Origin: an uncultured Clostridia bacterium | GTDB lineage: Bacteria; Bacillota; Clostridia; Peptostreptococcales; Anaerovoracaceae | Assembly: GCA_946006945.1 (NCBI GenBank) | Contig: CAMFZN010000005.1 | Location: 1-34,758, forward strand | Length of the DNA: 34,758 nt | Direction: 5' to 3' | Part shown: positions 1-7,095 of the stretch, in pieces | How positions within the stretch are numbered: the stretch's first letter is position 1 | Layout of the letters: each line of letters opens with the position of its first letter | Notes under the pieces: model-generated | What the model was told of the DNA's origin: nothing | The model's database searches: none | The model's input: only the letters and a program-made list of their open reading frames with translations | Position numbers and translations under genes: made by a program

Positions 1-533
1 GCTTAACCTTGTGGTCAATAACGTGTCTTGATGAGAGCTCGTCACGGATTTCCTTAAGCGAGTTCTCTGATAAGCCCCCTGACAATTCCCATATGGGAAA
101 TATCAAGAACATAGTCGCTGCTTATGGTCTCAAGACTCTTTACAGCAAGAATTATAACTTCACAGATATCATAGGATCCGATATCTCCTATGCACTCAAT
201 TCCTGTCTGGTTAATCTCTCTGAAGGTCCTGTCTTCCCTGGATCTTCTGTATACATAATCATTGTAAGAGAATCTGTTTACCACACCAGGCTCATCCGAT
301 GAGTTCTTTGCTATTGAAAGAGTAACATCAGGCTTTAATGCCATCAGTCTTCCGAAAGAGTCAGTAAATGTCAGAATGGCATCCTGACCTATGAAATCCC
401 TGTTTCTTGCGTAAAGCTCGTATTCCTCAAACTTTCCTGATTTAAATCTGCTGTATCCATATCTGCTGTAAAGATCGAGCAGATCAAAAACAGCCCTTTC
501 ATCACTCTTTAATATCTTGTTGTAATCCTTCAT
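1..533 (-). CDS. hisZ: ATP phosphoribosyltransferase regulatory subunit-like (HisZ), 3' partial with apparent frameshift
   Basis: HisZ is a catalytically dead histidyl-tRNA synthetase paralogue that activates short-form HisG in the first step of histidine synthesis. The class II synthetase-like core is visible: LKPDVTLSIAK (motif-2-like region) and a stretch with YVYRRSRED, FREINQTGIECIG. I place the start at the ATG at 533, with GGAGACAAGAGAAG upstream; longer starts run into yerC. The start overlaps the yerC end by about 30 bases, suggesting coupling. The frame stops at 54-56 after GLIRELA. The +1 frame then continues as LKEIRDELSSRHVIDHK to the window edge, which looks like the expected HisZ continuation. 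So either one base is wrong in the assembly or the gene is broken. Family assignment is good; functionality is undecided. Confidence 0.75.
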
Positions 534-822
534 CTTCTCTTGTCTCCAGTCTTTCAAGAACCGTTCTGTATCCTCCGGGACCATATCTAAGACACTTGTT
601 TACTCTCCCGATGGTAGCCGAGCTTGCACCCGTAAGCTTTATTATGTCGTTGAATACCTTACCCTCTTTAAGAAGCCTCGCAACCTCCAGTCTGCTGGTA
701 AGGTCTCTAAGCTCATTAATCGTGCAGATGTCATCAAAGAACGCAACGCATTCATCTCTTGTCTTAAGAGATAGAACCGCATCATAGAAGTTATCCTTAT
801 GCTTCTGCTCCAAATGACTCAT
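502..822 (-). CDS. yerC: YerC/YecD-type TrpR-like regulator
   Basis: This 106-residue protein matches the small TrpR-related YerC/YecD family of Firmicutes in length and in its helix-turn-helix region (NDIIKLTGASSATIGRVNKC, roughly residues 59-78). It lies directly ahead of hisZ and overlaps its start. A GGAGG site sits just before the ATG. Its promoter spacer carries a perfect inverted repeat (895-912), the natural place for autorepression by a TrpR-fold dimer. The effector is unknown. Control of the histidine genes downstream is an inference from position only. Confidence 0.85.
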   Translation of the reverse strand: MSHLEQKHKDNFYDAVLSLKTRDECVAFFDDICTINELRDLTSRLEVARLLKEGKVFNDIIKLTGASSATIGRVNKCLRYGPGGYRTVLERLETREDEGLQQDIKE

Positions 823-886
823 ATCATTTCCTCCGTTATTACAATAACCATTTCAATAATGGATTTAAGCTAAATATCACTTGTGT

Positions 887-915
887 ATGGTAGCACTTTA
901 GTGCGCTAAAGTCAA
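887..915 (-). promoter_or_regulatory. yerC promoter with operator-like palindrome in the spacer
   Basis: On the minus strand a -35 TTGACT (910-915) and a -10 TACCAT (887-892) are separated by exactly 17 bases. The spacer and -35 edge hold a 7+7 inverted repeat with a 4-base loop, ACTTTAGTGCGCTAAAGT (895-912, plus strand). Its placement would block RNA polymerase, as expected for a TrpR-type repressor site. The repeat and spacing are seen directly; binding by YerC is inferred. Confidence 0.6.
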
Positions 916-936
916 CAATGTTCTGTTGTTATTCAC

Positions 937-978
937 AAAAAATATATAAAATAAGCGCCGATAATTGTATATCAGCGC
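937..978 (-). terminator. Rho-independent terminator after the CHAP gene
   Basis: On the minus strand GCGCTGATA (978-970) pairs with TATCGGCGC (963-955), with one G-U pair and a 6-base loop, followed by a T-rich run. It lies 16 bases past the CHAP stop codon and separates that gene from yerC. Confidence 0.75.
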
Positions 979-993
979 CAAATTAATGTTTTA

Positions 994-1620
994 TTATTCT
1001 ATTATTCCATAACCCTTTATTACTGGATTATCAATTCTATATCTCTTGCGTCTGCATCTGTCGCTTGAATTGCCCTCAATCGTAAATACATAGTCTCCAA
1101 CAACACCTGTAACAATTCCTGTATGATCATACATTCTGTTCTCCTGCCAGCTGAAAAAGATTACATATCCACCCTTAGGCTTCTTACCACCTTCAAGCCA
1201 TCTGCCCTTGGACTTAAACCATTCCGCGCCTGTACCGCAGCCTACATATTCAATAAGCTTGCCATCCTCTATCATATCATTCTGCTCGGCGCACCAGGTT
1301 ACGAAGGCTGCACACCATGGGACTCTTGATGAGAATCCGGAATTAGACCAGAACTTTCTTCCGCCCTTGTTTTCAGCTGTTGCCTGAGACAGGGCTGTAT
1401 CAACGAAGCTGTTTCCTGATACATCAACAGAGTAAGTCGCGATATCAGACTGGTATCGTTTATTGCCAACAGAGCTTCCAACAATAGATGCAAGAACTAC
1501 CGTAAGTCCAATTATCAGAAGACATGACACAACAATAGACGACCTTCTTGCCCATCTCCTGCGTCTTTTCTTCTTACGTATTATTCTTCTTATCTCTTCA
1601 TCTGTATATTCTCTGTTCAT
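994..1620 (-). CDS. Membrane-anchored CHAP-domain peptidoglycan hydrolase-like protein
   Basis: This 208-residue protein has a very basic N-terminus (KKKRRRRWARR), one membrane segment at about residues 28-49, and an extracytoplasmic CHAP domain. The CHAP Cys/His/Asn-type residues are visible in WCAAFVTWC, YDHTGIVTG and FTIEGNSSD. CHAP enzymes are papain-like amidases or endopeptidases acting on cell-wall peptides. The domain is minimal, with no separate wall-binding repeats, so the protein is probably tethered to the membrane and acts locally. No ribosome binding site is visible and a TATAAT lies only six bases before the ATG. The gene is divergent from the 1764 gene and ends in a terminator. 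Confidence 0.8.
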   Translation of the reverse strand: MNREYTDEEIRRIIRKKKRRRRWARRSSIVVSCLLIIGLTVVLASIVGSSVGNKRYQSDIATYSVDVSGNSFVDTALSQATAENKGGRKFWSNSGFSSRVPWCAAFVTWCAEQNDMIEDGKLIEYVGCGTGAEWFKSKGRWLEGGKKPKGGYVIFFSWQENRMYDHTGIVTGVVGDYVFTIEGNSSDRCRRKRYRIDNPVIKGYGIIE

Positions 1621-1626
1621 GTATCC

Positions 1627-1632
1627 ATTATA
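1627..1632 (-). promoter_or_regulatory. -10 element very close to the CHAP start codon
   Basis: A perfect TATAAT on the minus strand ends six bases before the ATG at 1620. If used, transcription would start at or next to the start codon, giving a leaderless or nearly leaderless mRNA. The best -35 (TTGTCA) is at 19 bases, so promoter strength is uncertain. Confidence 0.4.
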
Positions 1633-1702
1633 CTATAATATTTATGAAAGTTGACAACAAAGTTCCAATATATATGCAGGAAATAAAGGCTGATACATCA
1701 TC

Positions 1703-1732
1703 TTGTGTATTACTCAGTATAACTGATATAAT
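1703..1732 (+). promoter_or_regulatory. Candidate promoter for the 1764 gene
   Basis: A perfect -10 TATAAT (1727-1732) is preceded at 18 bases by a weak -35 TTGTGT (1703-1708). The ATG follows 31 bases later with GAGGAAATGAA as ribosome binding site. Confidence 0.45.
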
Positions 1733-1763
1733 TTAATAAGCTAATCTGAAATGAGGAAATGAA

Positions 1764-2342
1764 ATGTCCAGAAGATTTAGAAACAATCTAATAATACTTC
1801 TACTGGTTGTCGTGACAGTATTTGTTTCAGTCAAGGTTTTCGCCTCGATGGTTGAATACTTCGCTGATAGAAGATACCAGAAGAACATTGAGAATGAAAG
1901 CTTTACCGAGGTTGATACATACAAGCTTTCTGTATACAGCGAGGAGAATGCCGTCGCTGCGCTTAAGGCTCTTAAGTCAGGAAGCAAGGATAAGCTTGAG
2001 AAGCTGTTTACAGATAAGACAGATGTAACTGAGCTTATGGAATACGCAGACTGGTCATCGATGGACGAAGAAAGGTCCAGAACTCTCGGCGGCGGAAGCT
2101 ACATGTATGAGCCTGACAGCAGCGGCAGAATGGATTTTGGTGAGACCTACTGGATAAGAATCGGCAAGAAGACCTATGTTATGTACATACAGACTGTCTG
2201 CTCAAGGTACGGCAAGGCTAATGACGGAATATCTGCAATAGCTGCAACCACCTGGGAGCACTATGATTCAATTCACTGGCTCTGGGAGTGGCAGACGGAT
2301 AAGAATGAGGTTCTCGCAGGCACGCCTTACTCCGATAAGTAA
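1764..2342 (+). CDS. Membrane-anchored protein of unknown function
   Basis: I do not recognise a family for this 192-residue protein. It has a short basic N-terminus (MSRRFRNN), a hydrophobic segment at about residues 8-28 that could be an uncleaved anchor or signal peptide, and a soluble domain expected outside the membrane. The middle part is helical and rich in charged residues (about 50-95). The C-terminal half has a strand-rich stretch with many aromatics (YWIRIGKKTYVMYIQTV, then HWLWEW). It has its own promoter and a strong terminator right after the stop, so it is monocistronic. It is divergent from the CHAP hydrolase, which hints at an envelope role but does not show it. Confidence 0.75.
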   Translation: MSRRFRNNLIILLLVVVTVFVSVKVFASMVEYFADRRYQKNIENESFTEVDTYKLSVYSEENAVAALKALKSGSKDKLEKLFTDKTDVTELMEYADWSSMDEERSRTLGGGSYMYEPDSSGRMDFGETYWIRIGKKTYVMYIQTVCSRYGKANDGISAIAATTWEHYDSIHWLWEWQTDKNEVLAGTPYSDK

Positions 2343-2355
2343 TAATGATTTTTGC

Positions 2356-2403
2356 CCGGCACAGCAATCTCTCACTTCGAGAGATTGTCACTGCCGGTTT
2401 TTT
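2356..2403 (+). terminator. Rho-independent terminator after the 1764 gene
   Basis: A long stem pairs CCGGCA...CAATCTCTC with GAGAGATTG...TGCCGG around an ACTTC loop and ends in six T (2398-2403). Confidence 0.9.
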
Positions 2404-2410
2404 CATGTGC

Positions 2411-2441
2411 AAAAAAACGGGTGACAACAGCATTGCCACCC
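2411..2441 (-). terminator. Rho-independent terminator of the flavonoid operon
   Basis: Read on the minus strand, GGGTGGCAA pairs with TTGTCACCC (one G-U pair) around TGCTG and is followed by G and seven T (2417-2411). It lies about 110 bases beyond the LVIVD stop codon and abuts the opposing terminator at 2356-2403, making a back-to-back insulator. Confidence 0.8.
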
Positions 2442-2551
2442 ATTTCAAGAAGAATATGTCTAATAAGGATTTGGTCGTACTAATGTACTAAATATGTCAA
2501 TTTATTGGTTATTTTTACTTCTTTGGTTAATATTCTCGCAAATGTGTTTTA

Positions 2552-3940
2552 TTAATCCTCGTATGTCTTTCTTAGGATGTAGAATCCGTCCTCAAGTGCA
2601 TCGATGATTATGTTTCCTCTGTCATCTACAACAACATCCTCAGTTGAAGCAAGATGCGGTCCGGGGAATGGGAAGAATCTTGATGTTGGGTTAGGAGGAA
2701 TGAAGTAAGCCTTCTCCTTTATGTAATATGGATCCGATACATCATAGATTCTGAGTCCTGCATGGAAATAACAGTTATATACGACATCAGTTCTCTGCTC
2801 AAGCCATGGCTTTCCGTCCATAGGCTCGTGAAGATTATGTGGTCCGAAAGGTCCGATTCCTCCATTTAAGCCGTATGTGTTGAAGTTAGGTGCAGGGAAA
2901 TCCTCCGGTACCTCAGGGTATGGGAACTGTGCAATCATTACAGGATTGGCAGGATCGCTTACATCTACCATATGGATGTTATTCATCGCCTGCGGTCTGT
3001 TAAGAGTTCCCTCAGGGAAGAAGCCATATCTTTCTCCCTCATTTGTTACTACGCAGAGGTTTCTTCCCTTAAGTGGAAGTGCAGTGTGTGTTCTTGCACC
3101 TGCAAGATGGCTTGAGAATGCAGGCATAAACTTGAGATTGCCAAGTGCCTTCGGTCTCTTAGGATTCTCAACATCAACTATCATAAGACCGTCGCCGCAG
3201 TATCCCATATATGCCTTGCCGTCCATTACGAACGGAGGACCGTGAAGCCAGCCCTTGTCCATGAAGTTAGGATTATGAGGCTCCTGATGGTTGACAGTTC
3301 TTCCCGGAACACCGTCAACATACTGATGAGGAGCCCACCATCTTCCCTCCTCGTAAGGATTGGTTGGGTCTGAAATATTAATGATTCTGTAAATTAGTCC
3401 CTCGAACTCCTCAGCCTCACATGAAAGGTGCACATAATCTCCGCCGTTATACATGAATCTGTGAACACCCATTGAATGAGGAACTCCGCAGTCCCAGTAG
3501 CTTAGGAACTTAGGATTCAGAGGATCCTCTTTGAGGCTGTATATTCTAATTCCCTGCTCAGACTTCAAATCAGACAGCCTGTCTCCTACAAGCGCACCAG
3601 GACCTGCTCCGGATGTCATTGCAAGAATCATAAGATCATCTGCAATCTGAATCTTAGGAATTGAAGTTGTCGGCATCTCCTCAATATCGAACGGCACGAA
3701 CTTCTTTATGAATACAGGATTCCTTGGGTCGGTAACGTCACTGATCATGACACCGACACCGTTCGGACCTGCTGCAAAAGCAGCACCATAGAGAAGATAT
3801 CTTCCATCCTCAGTTCTGTAGAGAGCCATCTGGAACATTCCGCATGTTCCATCCATATCGCAGTGAGAAAGAACCTCAAGGTTCTTTATGTAACCATCGT
3901 TACCCTCACCCTTTGAGTAAAAATACTTACCCTCGCTCAT
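2552..3940 (-). CDS. LVIVD-repeat beta-propeller protein, last gene of the flavonoid cluster
   Basis: I start this 462-residue protein at the ATG at 3940, which has AGGAGA at the right distance; the frame is open 29 codons further but would run into the preceding gene. At least six LVIVD-type blade motifs are visible: GVMISDVTDPRNP (63-75), GIRIYSLKEDPLNP (130-143), IINISDPTNP (187-195), GLMIVDVENPKRP (251-263), MVDVSDPANP (324-333) and GLRIYDVSDP (395-404). A last one, GFYILR, closes the ring, so a six- or seven-bladed propeller is likely. There is no signal peptide, so it should be cytoplasmic. Histidines recur between blades (H155, H160, H218, H222, H233, H278, H285, H368, H371, H393, H429), a pattern reminiscent of propellers that bind a metal in the central channel. 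No function is established that I know of. Position suggests a role in flavonoid conversion or binding. Confidence 0.85.
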   Translation of the reverse strand: MSEGKYFYSKGEGNDGYIKNLEVLSHCDMDGTCGMFQMALYRTEDGRYLLYGAAFAAGPNGVGVMISDVTDPRNPVFIKKFVPFDIEEMPTTSIPKIQIADDLMILAMTSGAGPGALVGDRLSDLKSEQGIRIYSLKEDPLNPKFLSYWDCGVPHSMGVHRFMYNGGDYVHLSCEAEEFEGLIYRIINISDPTNPYEEGRWWAPHQYVDGVPGRTVNHQEPHNPNFMDKGWLHGPPFVMDGKAYMGYCGDGLMIVDVENPKRPKALGNLKFMPAFSSHLAGARTHTALPLKGRNLCVVTNEGERYGFFPEGTLNRPQAMNNIHMVDVSDPANPVMIAQFPYPEVPEDFPAPNFNTYGLNGGIGPFGPHNLHEPMDGKPWLEQRTDVVYNCYFHAGLRIYDVSDPYYIKEKAYFIPPNPTSRFFPFPGPHLASTEDVVVDDRGNIIIDALEDGFYILRKTYED

Positions 3941-3968
3941 CTCTTTCTCCTTAATTAACTGTAATTTA

Positions 3969-4457
3969 TTATCGATTAATCGTGCGATGTATCTTGTCAA
4001 GCAGTGCTCCGACATAGAACACTCCAACCATCATTGATACTGCTATCTGAACAGTCATGCTCATCAGAGGAATCTCTGTCTCAAGGTTCATGGCAAGCAT
4101 TCCTATCGCCCAGCCGGCAAGCCACGACGGCATGAATATGTATCGTGCAAAAGTACAGGATATCACAACCGCCAGAAATCCCAGCACGAAGAGTACCGCA
4201 AAAAGCAGCACATCAGGATTTATCTCAAGTCCGCTTCTCATTATAAGTGTTGCCGCAAGAGCCCATACATCGCCAAGCAGATAACCCGCCGCTATCTTTC
4301 CTGCATCCTCGAACTTATTTCCGTTGCAGCCATAGATGCCTGCAGCAATAAGAGCTACCGGACCGAAGCTGTTTCCGATATACGGACTTGCTACAGCCCA
4401 GACAGGAGGCAGTAAGCCTACAAGCAGCGCGAGCGAAATAATCTCTTTCTTTGACAT
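3969..4457 (-). CDS. DUF1097-family integral membrane protein
   Basis: This 162-residue, very hydrophobic protein has about five membrane segments and little outside them, matching the size and look of DUF1097 proteins, whose biochemical role is unknown. It lies 22 bases after the chalcone isomerase gene and 28 bases before the LVIVD gene, so it is firmly part of the operon. Being the only membrane protein in this half of the cluster, it may move flavonoids or their products across the membrane. That is inference from context; there is no transporter motif I can point to. The ribosome binding site is weak (GGTG), so translation may be coupled to the gene before it. Confidence 0.75.
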   Translation of the reverse strand: MSKKEIISLALLVGLLPPVWAVASPYIGNSFGPVALIAAGIYGCNGNKFEDAGKIAAGYLLGDVWALAATLIMRSGLEINPDVLLFAVLFVLGFLAVVISCTFARYIFMPSWLAGWAIGMLAMNLETEIPLMSMTVQIAVSMMVGVFYVGALLDKIHRTINR

Positions 4458-4479
4458 TCTTTATGCACCGCTTATGAGA

Positions 4480-5331
4480 TTATCTCATTGTGATATATCC
4501 GCGGTAGTTGGTCAGGTTGTTAAATGGAGTGTAATCTCCTACAGCGCATGAGATTACGTTATGTCTTGGCTTAAGATATGGGAATGTATCAGTCATTGCC
4601 CACTCAGGCTTTCTGATTGACTTAACGTCCTCTACCATTACCTTTCTCCACTCTGACTCACATCCGAACCAAAGCTCAAGTGTCCAGTCCATTACACATC
4701 CGTTAATGTCCTTCTTAACCTGGCTTGCAAGAATTCTTGTGCACTCAGGCGCCTTCTCAAGAACAGGAATTACCTCTTCGAAGAGCCACTTCTCACCCTC
4801 TGCCTTGTCTACGCCCTCAGGGAAGCCGATTGACATGTTGAAACGATAGTTAGGACCATCCTCTATGGTTCTTCCCTTTCCCTTGATATCCTTCTCCCAC
4901 CACATAGGAAGGAATGCGAAGATAAAAGGATTTCCTTCTGCATCGTTAGTCTGACGAGCTGCATTTCCTGCATCTCCTTCAGTCTCAATCTGACCCTTGC
5001 CCAGAGCTGATGCAGGAAGGTTGCCCTGCCATACAAGAACATCAAGAGGGAATGTCTCCTGAAGAGCCTTGATTCCAAGTCTTGGATCAAGGTCGCTTAC
5101 AAGCCAGTGATGCTCTGTAAGCTGAAGTCTTGCATAGCCATAGCTTTCTCCTCCCTCAGGCATTCTGTATGATGGATAGAAAGCATACTTTGTTACATAA
5201 GGCTCAAACTGAGAAATACTCTCAGGAATATGAGTCTTATAAAGCCATCTCTGAAGGCTTGGTCTGTAATCCTCACATGCGCAGTCTACGTAGATAAGAC
5301 TTCTCATCGGCTCAAATTTGAAATCTGCCAT
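4480..5331 (-). CDS. chi: Bacterial chalcone isomerase (Eubacterium ramulus type)
   Basis: The enzyme interconverts flavanone (for example naringenin) and chalcone; the E. ramulus enzyme also acts on taxifolin. The 283-residue length, the N-terminus MADFKFEPMRSLIYVD, the stretch ISQFEPYVTKYAFYPS, the block QLTEHHWLVSDLDPRL, the segment GFPEGVDKAEGEKWLF and the C-terminal NYRGYITMR agree closely with the E. ramulus chalcone isomerase as I remember it. The reported catalytic His33 and Asp79 (numbered without Met, recalled) fall on H34 and D80 here. The region around residues 115-135 (DAGNAARQTNDAEG) corresponds to the lid loop. This family is unrelated to plant chalcone isomerase and made of ferredoxin-like domains. 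It lies after the FMN reductase gene, separated by a hairpin, and before the DUF1097 gene. The assignment is by recall, not by search. Confidence 0.9.
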   Translation of the reverse strand: MADFKFEPMRSLIYVDCACEDYRPSLQRWLYKTHIPESISQFEPYVTKYAFYPSYRMPEGGESYGYARLQLTEHHWLVSDLDPRLGIKALQETFPLDVLVWQGNLPASALGKGQIETEGDAGNAARQTNDAEGNPFIFAFLPMWWEKDIKGKGRTIEDGPNYRFNMSIGFPEGVDKAEGEKWLFEEVIPVLEKAPECTRILASQVKKDINGCVMDWTLELWFGCESEWRKVMVEDVKSIRKPEWAMTDTFPYLKPRHNVISCAVGDYTPFNNLTNYRGYITMR

Positions 5332-5379
5332 TTCTGAATACCTCTTTCATTAAATCAAATACAGTCTCATGCAGTAACT

Positions 5380-5406
5380 GCCATATACCGAACCTCGGCA
5401 TATGGC
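5380..5406 (-). promoter_or_regulatory. Intercistronic hairpin between the flr-like gene and chi
   Basis: On the minus-strand RNA a 12-pair stem forms, with one G-U pair and a GGT loop: GCCATATGCCGA with TCGGTATATGGC. There is no T-run after it, so it is not a standard terminator. It could protect or mark an mRNA end and set unequal levels of the two enzymes. Confidence 0.6.
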
Positions 5407-5436
5407 TGCTTCTGCTTTAGTATCGTTATGTATTAA

Positions 5437-6420
5437 TTAGTTGTTCTTTGATGGTGATGGGGTTGGCTCGATAACAGCTGTATAGTGAGCCTTTCTAGCC
5501 TGGAACTCAGGATCCTTGTGAAGGTTCATGAGTCTGCCCTCATTCTCAAAGATATCCTTGCCGTGAAGTGCCTTTCCGGAAAGAATATCGTGTGCATGAT
5601 GCTCACAAGCAGGATCGTACTCGAACTTTATTGCACCGTCAACTACCTTAAGCTCACCTCTGAGTCCGCAAAGCTCGCACTCTGCAGTAGTAGTGCCAGG
5701 GTGAATGTAGAACGCATTACCGTTGCAGTGTGGGCATGCACCAGGTGTTCCCTTCCAGTATGAAAGTGAATCATTCTCCTTATCGAAAATCATGAGATTT
5801 CTGTCGATCATGTCCTGTGCAGCCTCAACAAGGTTTCTTGCAATCTCCTTCATTCTCTCAACCTTGTCATCCTGCATGATAACATCCTTGCACCATGAGA
5901 AGTACTCGTTGTTAACAACCTTCCAGCCAGGGCTCATTGCGAGCATAGCGTGGTCAGTCTCTGTTCTTACAGCCCAGTCAGAACCGCCGATTCCAACAAA
6001 TGAAACAGCCTTCTGCTTGAAGTACTTGTGATCAAGAGGCTCCTTGCCCTGCTCCTGAAGCTTTGAGTTAAGGCCGAGAAGCATTCCTGTATCATGTCCA
6101 GGTCCCATTCTGTCACACATTGCGTGGAAGAGACCTGTAGCACCTGACTCAAAGATTGGGTCAACAAAGAGAACTCCGTCAGCATCTACCATCTTCTCAT
6201 AGAGAGCCTTAAAGTCATCCTTTCTTGTGCAGATCATGCCCTTACCCATTACAAGACCTCTTGAACATGCAACGCAGCCTGAGCACTGCTCAATATTCCA
6301 GTCAGCAACGTGGATGAACTCGATCTCAGCACCGAGATTTCTTGCCTCCTCGAGAGCGATGCGGCACATTGTGTCATTGTTTCCGTTCTTTGTTCCGGTT
6401 GAAATACCTAAGATTTTCAT
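5437..6420 (-). CDS. Flavodoxin-fold NAD(P)H/FMN oxidoreductase, candidate flavone reductase
   Basis: The 327-residue protein begins with an NADPH-dependent FMN reductase (flavodoxin-like) domain: MKILGISTGTKNGNNDTM supplies the phosphate-binding loop and CSGCVAC (46-52) is the cysteine cluster common in this family. The domain continues to about residue 210. A zinc-ribbon-like module follows with two CxxC pairs (C229/C232 and C248/C251), then a short His-rich tail (ACEHHAHD) ending in a Pro/Ser-rich stretch. As I recall, the flavone reductase FLR of Flavonifractor plautii, which reduces the C2-C3 double bond of flavones, belongs to this class. Position beside chalcone isomerase makes FLR the best guess, supplying flavanone to the next enzyme. 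The family call is firm; the substrate is inferred. It starts at the ATG at 6420 with GGAGGAAAG. Confidence 0.8.
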   Translation of the reverse strand: MKILGISTGTKNGNNDTMCRIALEEARNLGAEIEFIHVADWNIEQCSGCVACSRGLVMGKGMICTRKDDFKALYEKMVDADGVLFVDPIFESGATGLFHAMCDRMGPGHDTGMLLGLNSKLQEQGKEPLDHKYFKQKAVSFVGIGGSDWAVRTETDHAMLAMSPGWKVVNNEYFSWCKDVIMQDDKVERMKEIARNLVEAAQDMIDRNLMIFDKENDSLSYWKGTPGACPHCNGNAFYIHPGTTTAECELCGLRGELKVVDGAIKFEYDPACEHHAHDILSGKALHGKDIFENEGRLMNLHKDPEFQARKAHYTAVIEPTPSPSKNN

Positions 6421-6501
6421 ATCTTTCCTCCGATTATTAGATTTAGTTTACAACTGGTTTCGTTAATAATTCAATTACTATCGTGCAAAAGAATGTTTTG
6501 C

Positions 6502-6966
6502 CTAGAAGTGATTCTCTGCAGGTTCGTTGCAGATCTTTCTTGATAGACCGTCAGCTACAGGATTCCACAGCATTGCGATAACAAGTGTTGGAACATAGCA
6601 TGGAATGAAGCCTGCAACTACTGCAAACGCAAATGCCTGGAATGTTCCGTGTCCGAATACGAGTACTCCGAGACCTGTCATGATAAGGTCGAGGATTACT
6701 ACGAACACACCTGCGATAACAATGTTGATTAAAAGGCCGAACTTGAAAGTGCCCGGCTTAGCATGCTTTACAGCGAAGTCTACGCCCCACTTTCCTACAG
6801 GAAGGAAGTTAACGAAGAATGTTACAAGATATGCAATGCATGCCATTCTTACGAACATTGGACCGTTAAGGTTATTGCCAAGCTTCAGTGCGATTCCTGT
6901 AATCACAAGGCTGAGCGGAAGATCCATTATCAGTGCATATACAGCTGTGAGTTTCTTGCTTTTCAT
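6502..6966 (-). CDS. DUF2798-like integral membrane protein, first structural gene of the operon
   Basis: I choose the ATG at 6966 (MKSKKLTAVYALIMD, 154 residues) because a perfect GGAGGT lies nine bases upstream; a TTG start further up would bury that site. The protein has four hydrophobic segments and resembles the DUF2798 type of small membrane protein, a weak family call. It precedes the FMN oxidoreductase gene by about 80 bases and is the first gene after the lysR-operon regulatory region. Possible roles are uptake of flavonoid aglycones or product export. This is inferred from its place in the operon only, and no motif defines a transport mechanism. Confidence 0.7.
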   Translation of the reverse strand: MKSKKLTAVYALIMDLPLSLVITGIALKLGNNLNGPMFVRMACIAYLVTFFVNFLPVGKWGVDFAVKHAKPGTFKFGLLINIVIAGVFVVILDLIMTGLGVLVFGHGTFQAFAFAVVAGFIPCYVPTLVIAMLWNPVADGLSRKICNEPAENHF

Positions 6967-7018
6967 GAGAATTACCTCCAAATCTGAATTATTCTTTCTA
7001 TCTCTTATGCAAAATATG

Positions 7019-7066
7019 AAAAAAGAAAATACTCTTTACACCCATAGTTTAGATATAAAGAGTATT
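7019..7066 (-). terminator. Inverted repeat with T-rich tail between lysR and the operon
   Basis: A perfect 11+11 inverted repeat, AATACTCTTTA (7028-7038) and TAAAGAGTATT (7056-7066), surrounds a 17-base loop. On the minus strand it is followed by TTTTCTTTTTT, as in an AT-rich terminator for lysR. The same dyad could instead be a LysR-type operator upstream of the operon promoter, so its role is open. Confidence 0.5.
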
Positions 7067-7095
7067 CTTGTACAATTCATTAAAAGCGATACAGT

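Noticed and set aside
54-62. Programmed +1 frameshift in hisZ like that of prfB
   Set aside because: The site CTC GCT TAA lacks a slippery CTT TGA-type context and an upstream stimulatory Shine-Dalgarno; sequencing error or mutation is simpler.
4480-5331. EthD-like or other dimeric alpha-beta-barrel protein of unknown function
   Set aside because: My first impression, but the N-terminus, the EHHWLVSDLDPRL block and the C-terminus match bacterial chalcone isomerase far better.
5380-5406. Terminator after the flr-like gene
   Set aside because: The hairpin lacks a T-run on the minus strand, so it is kept only as an intercistronic structure.
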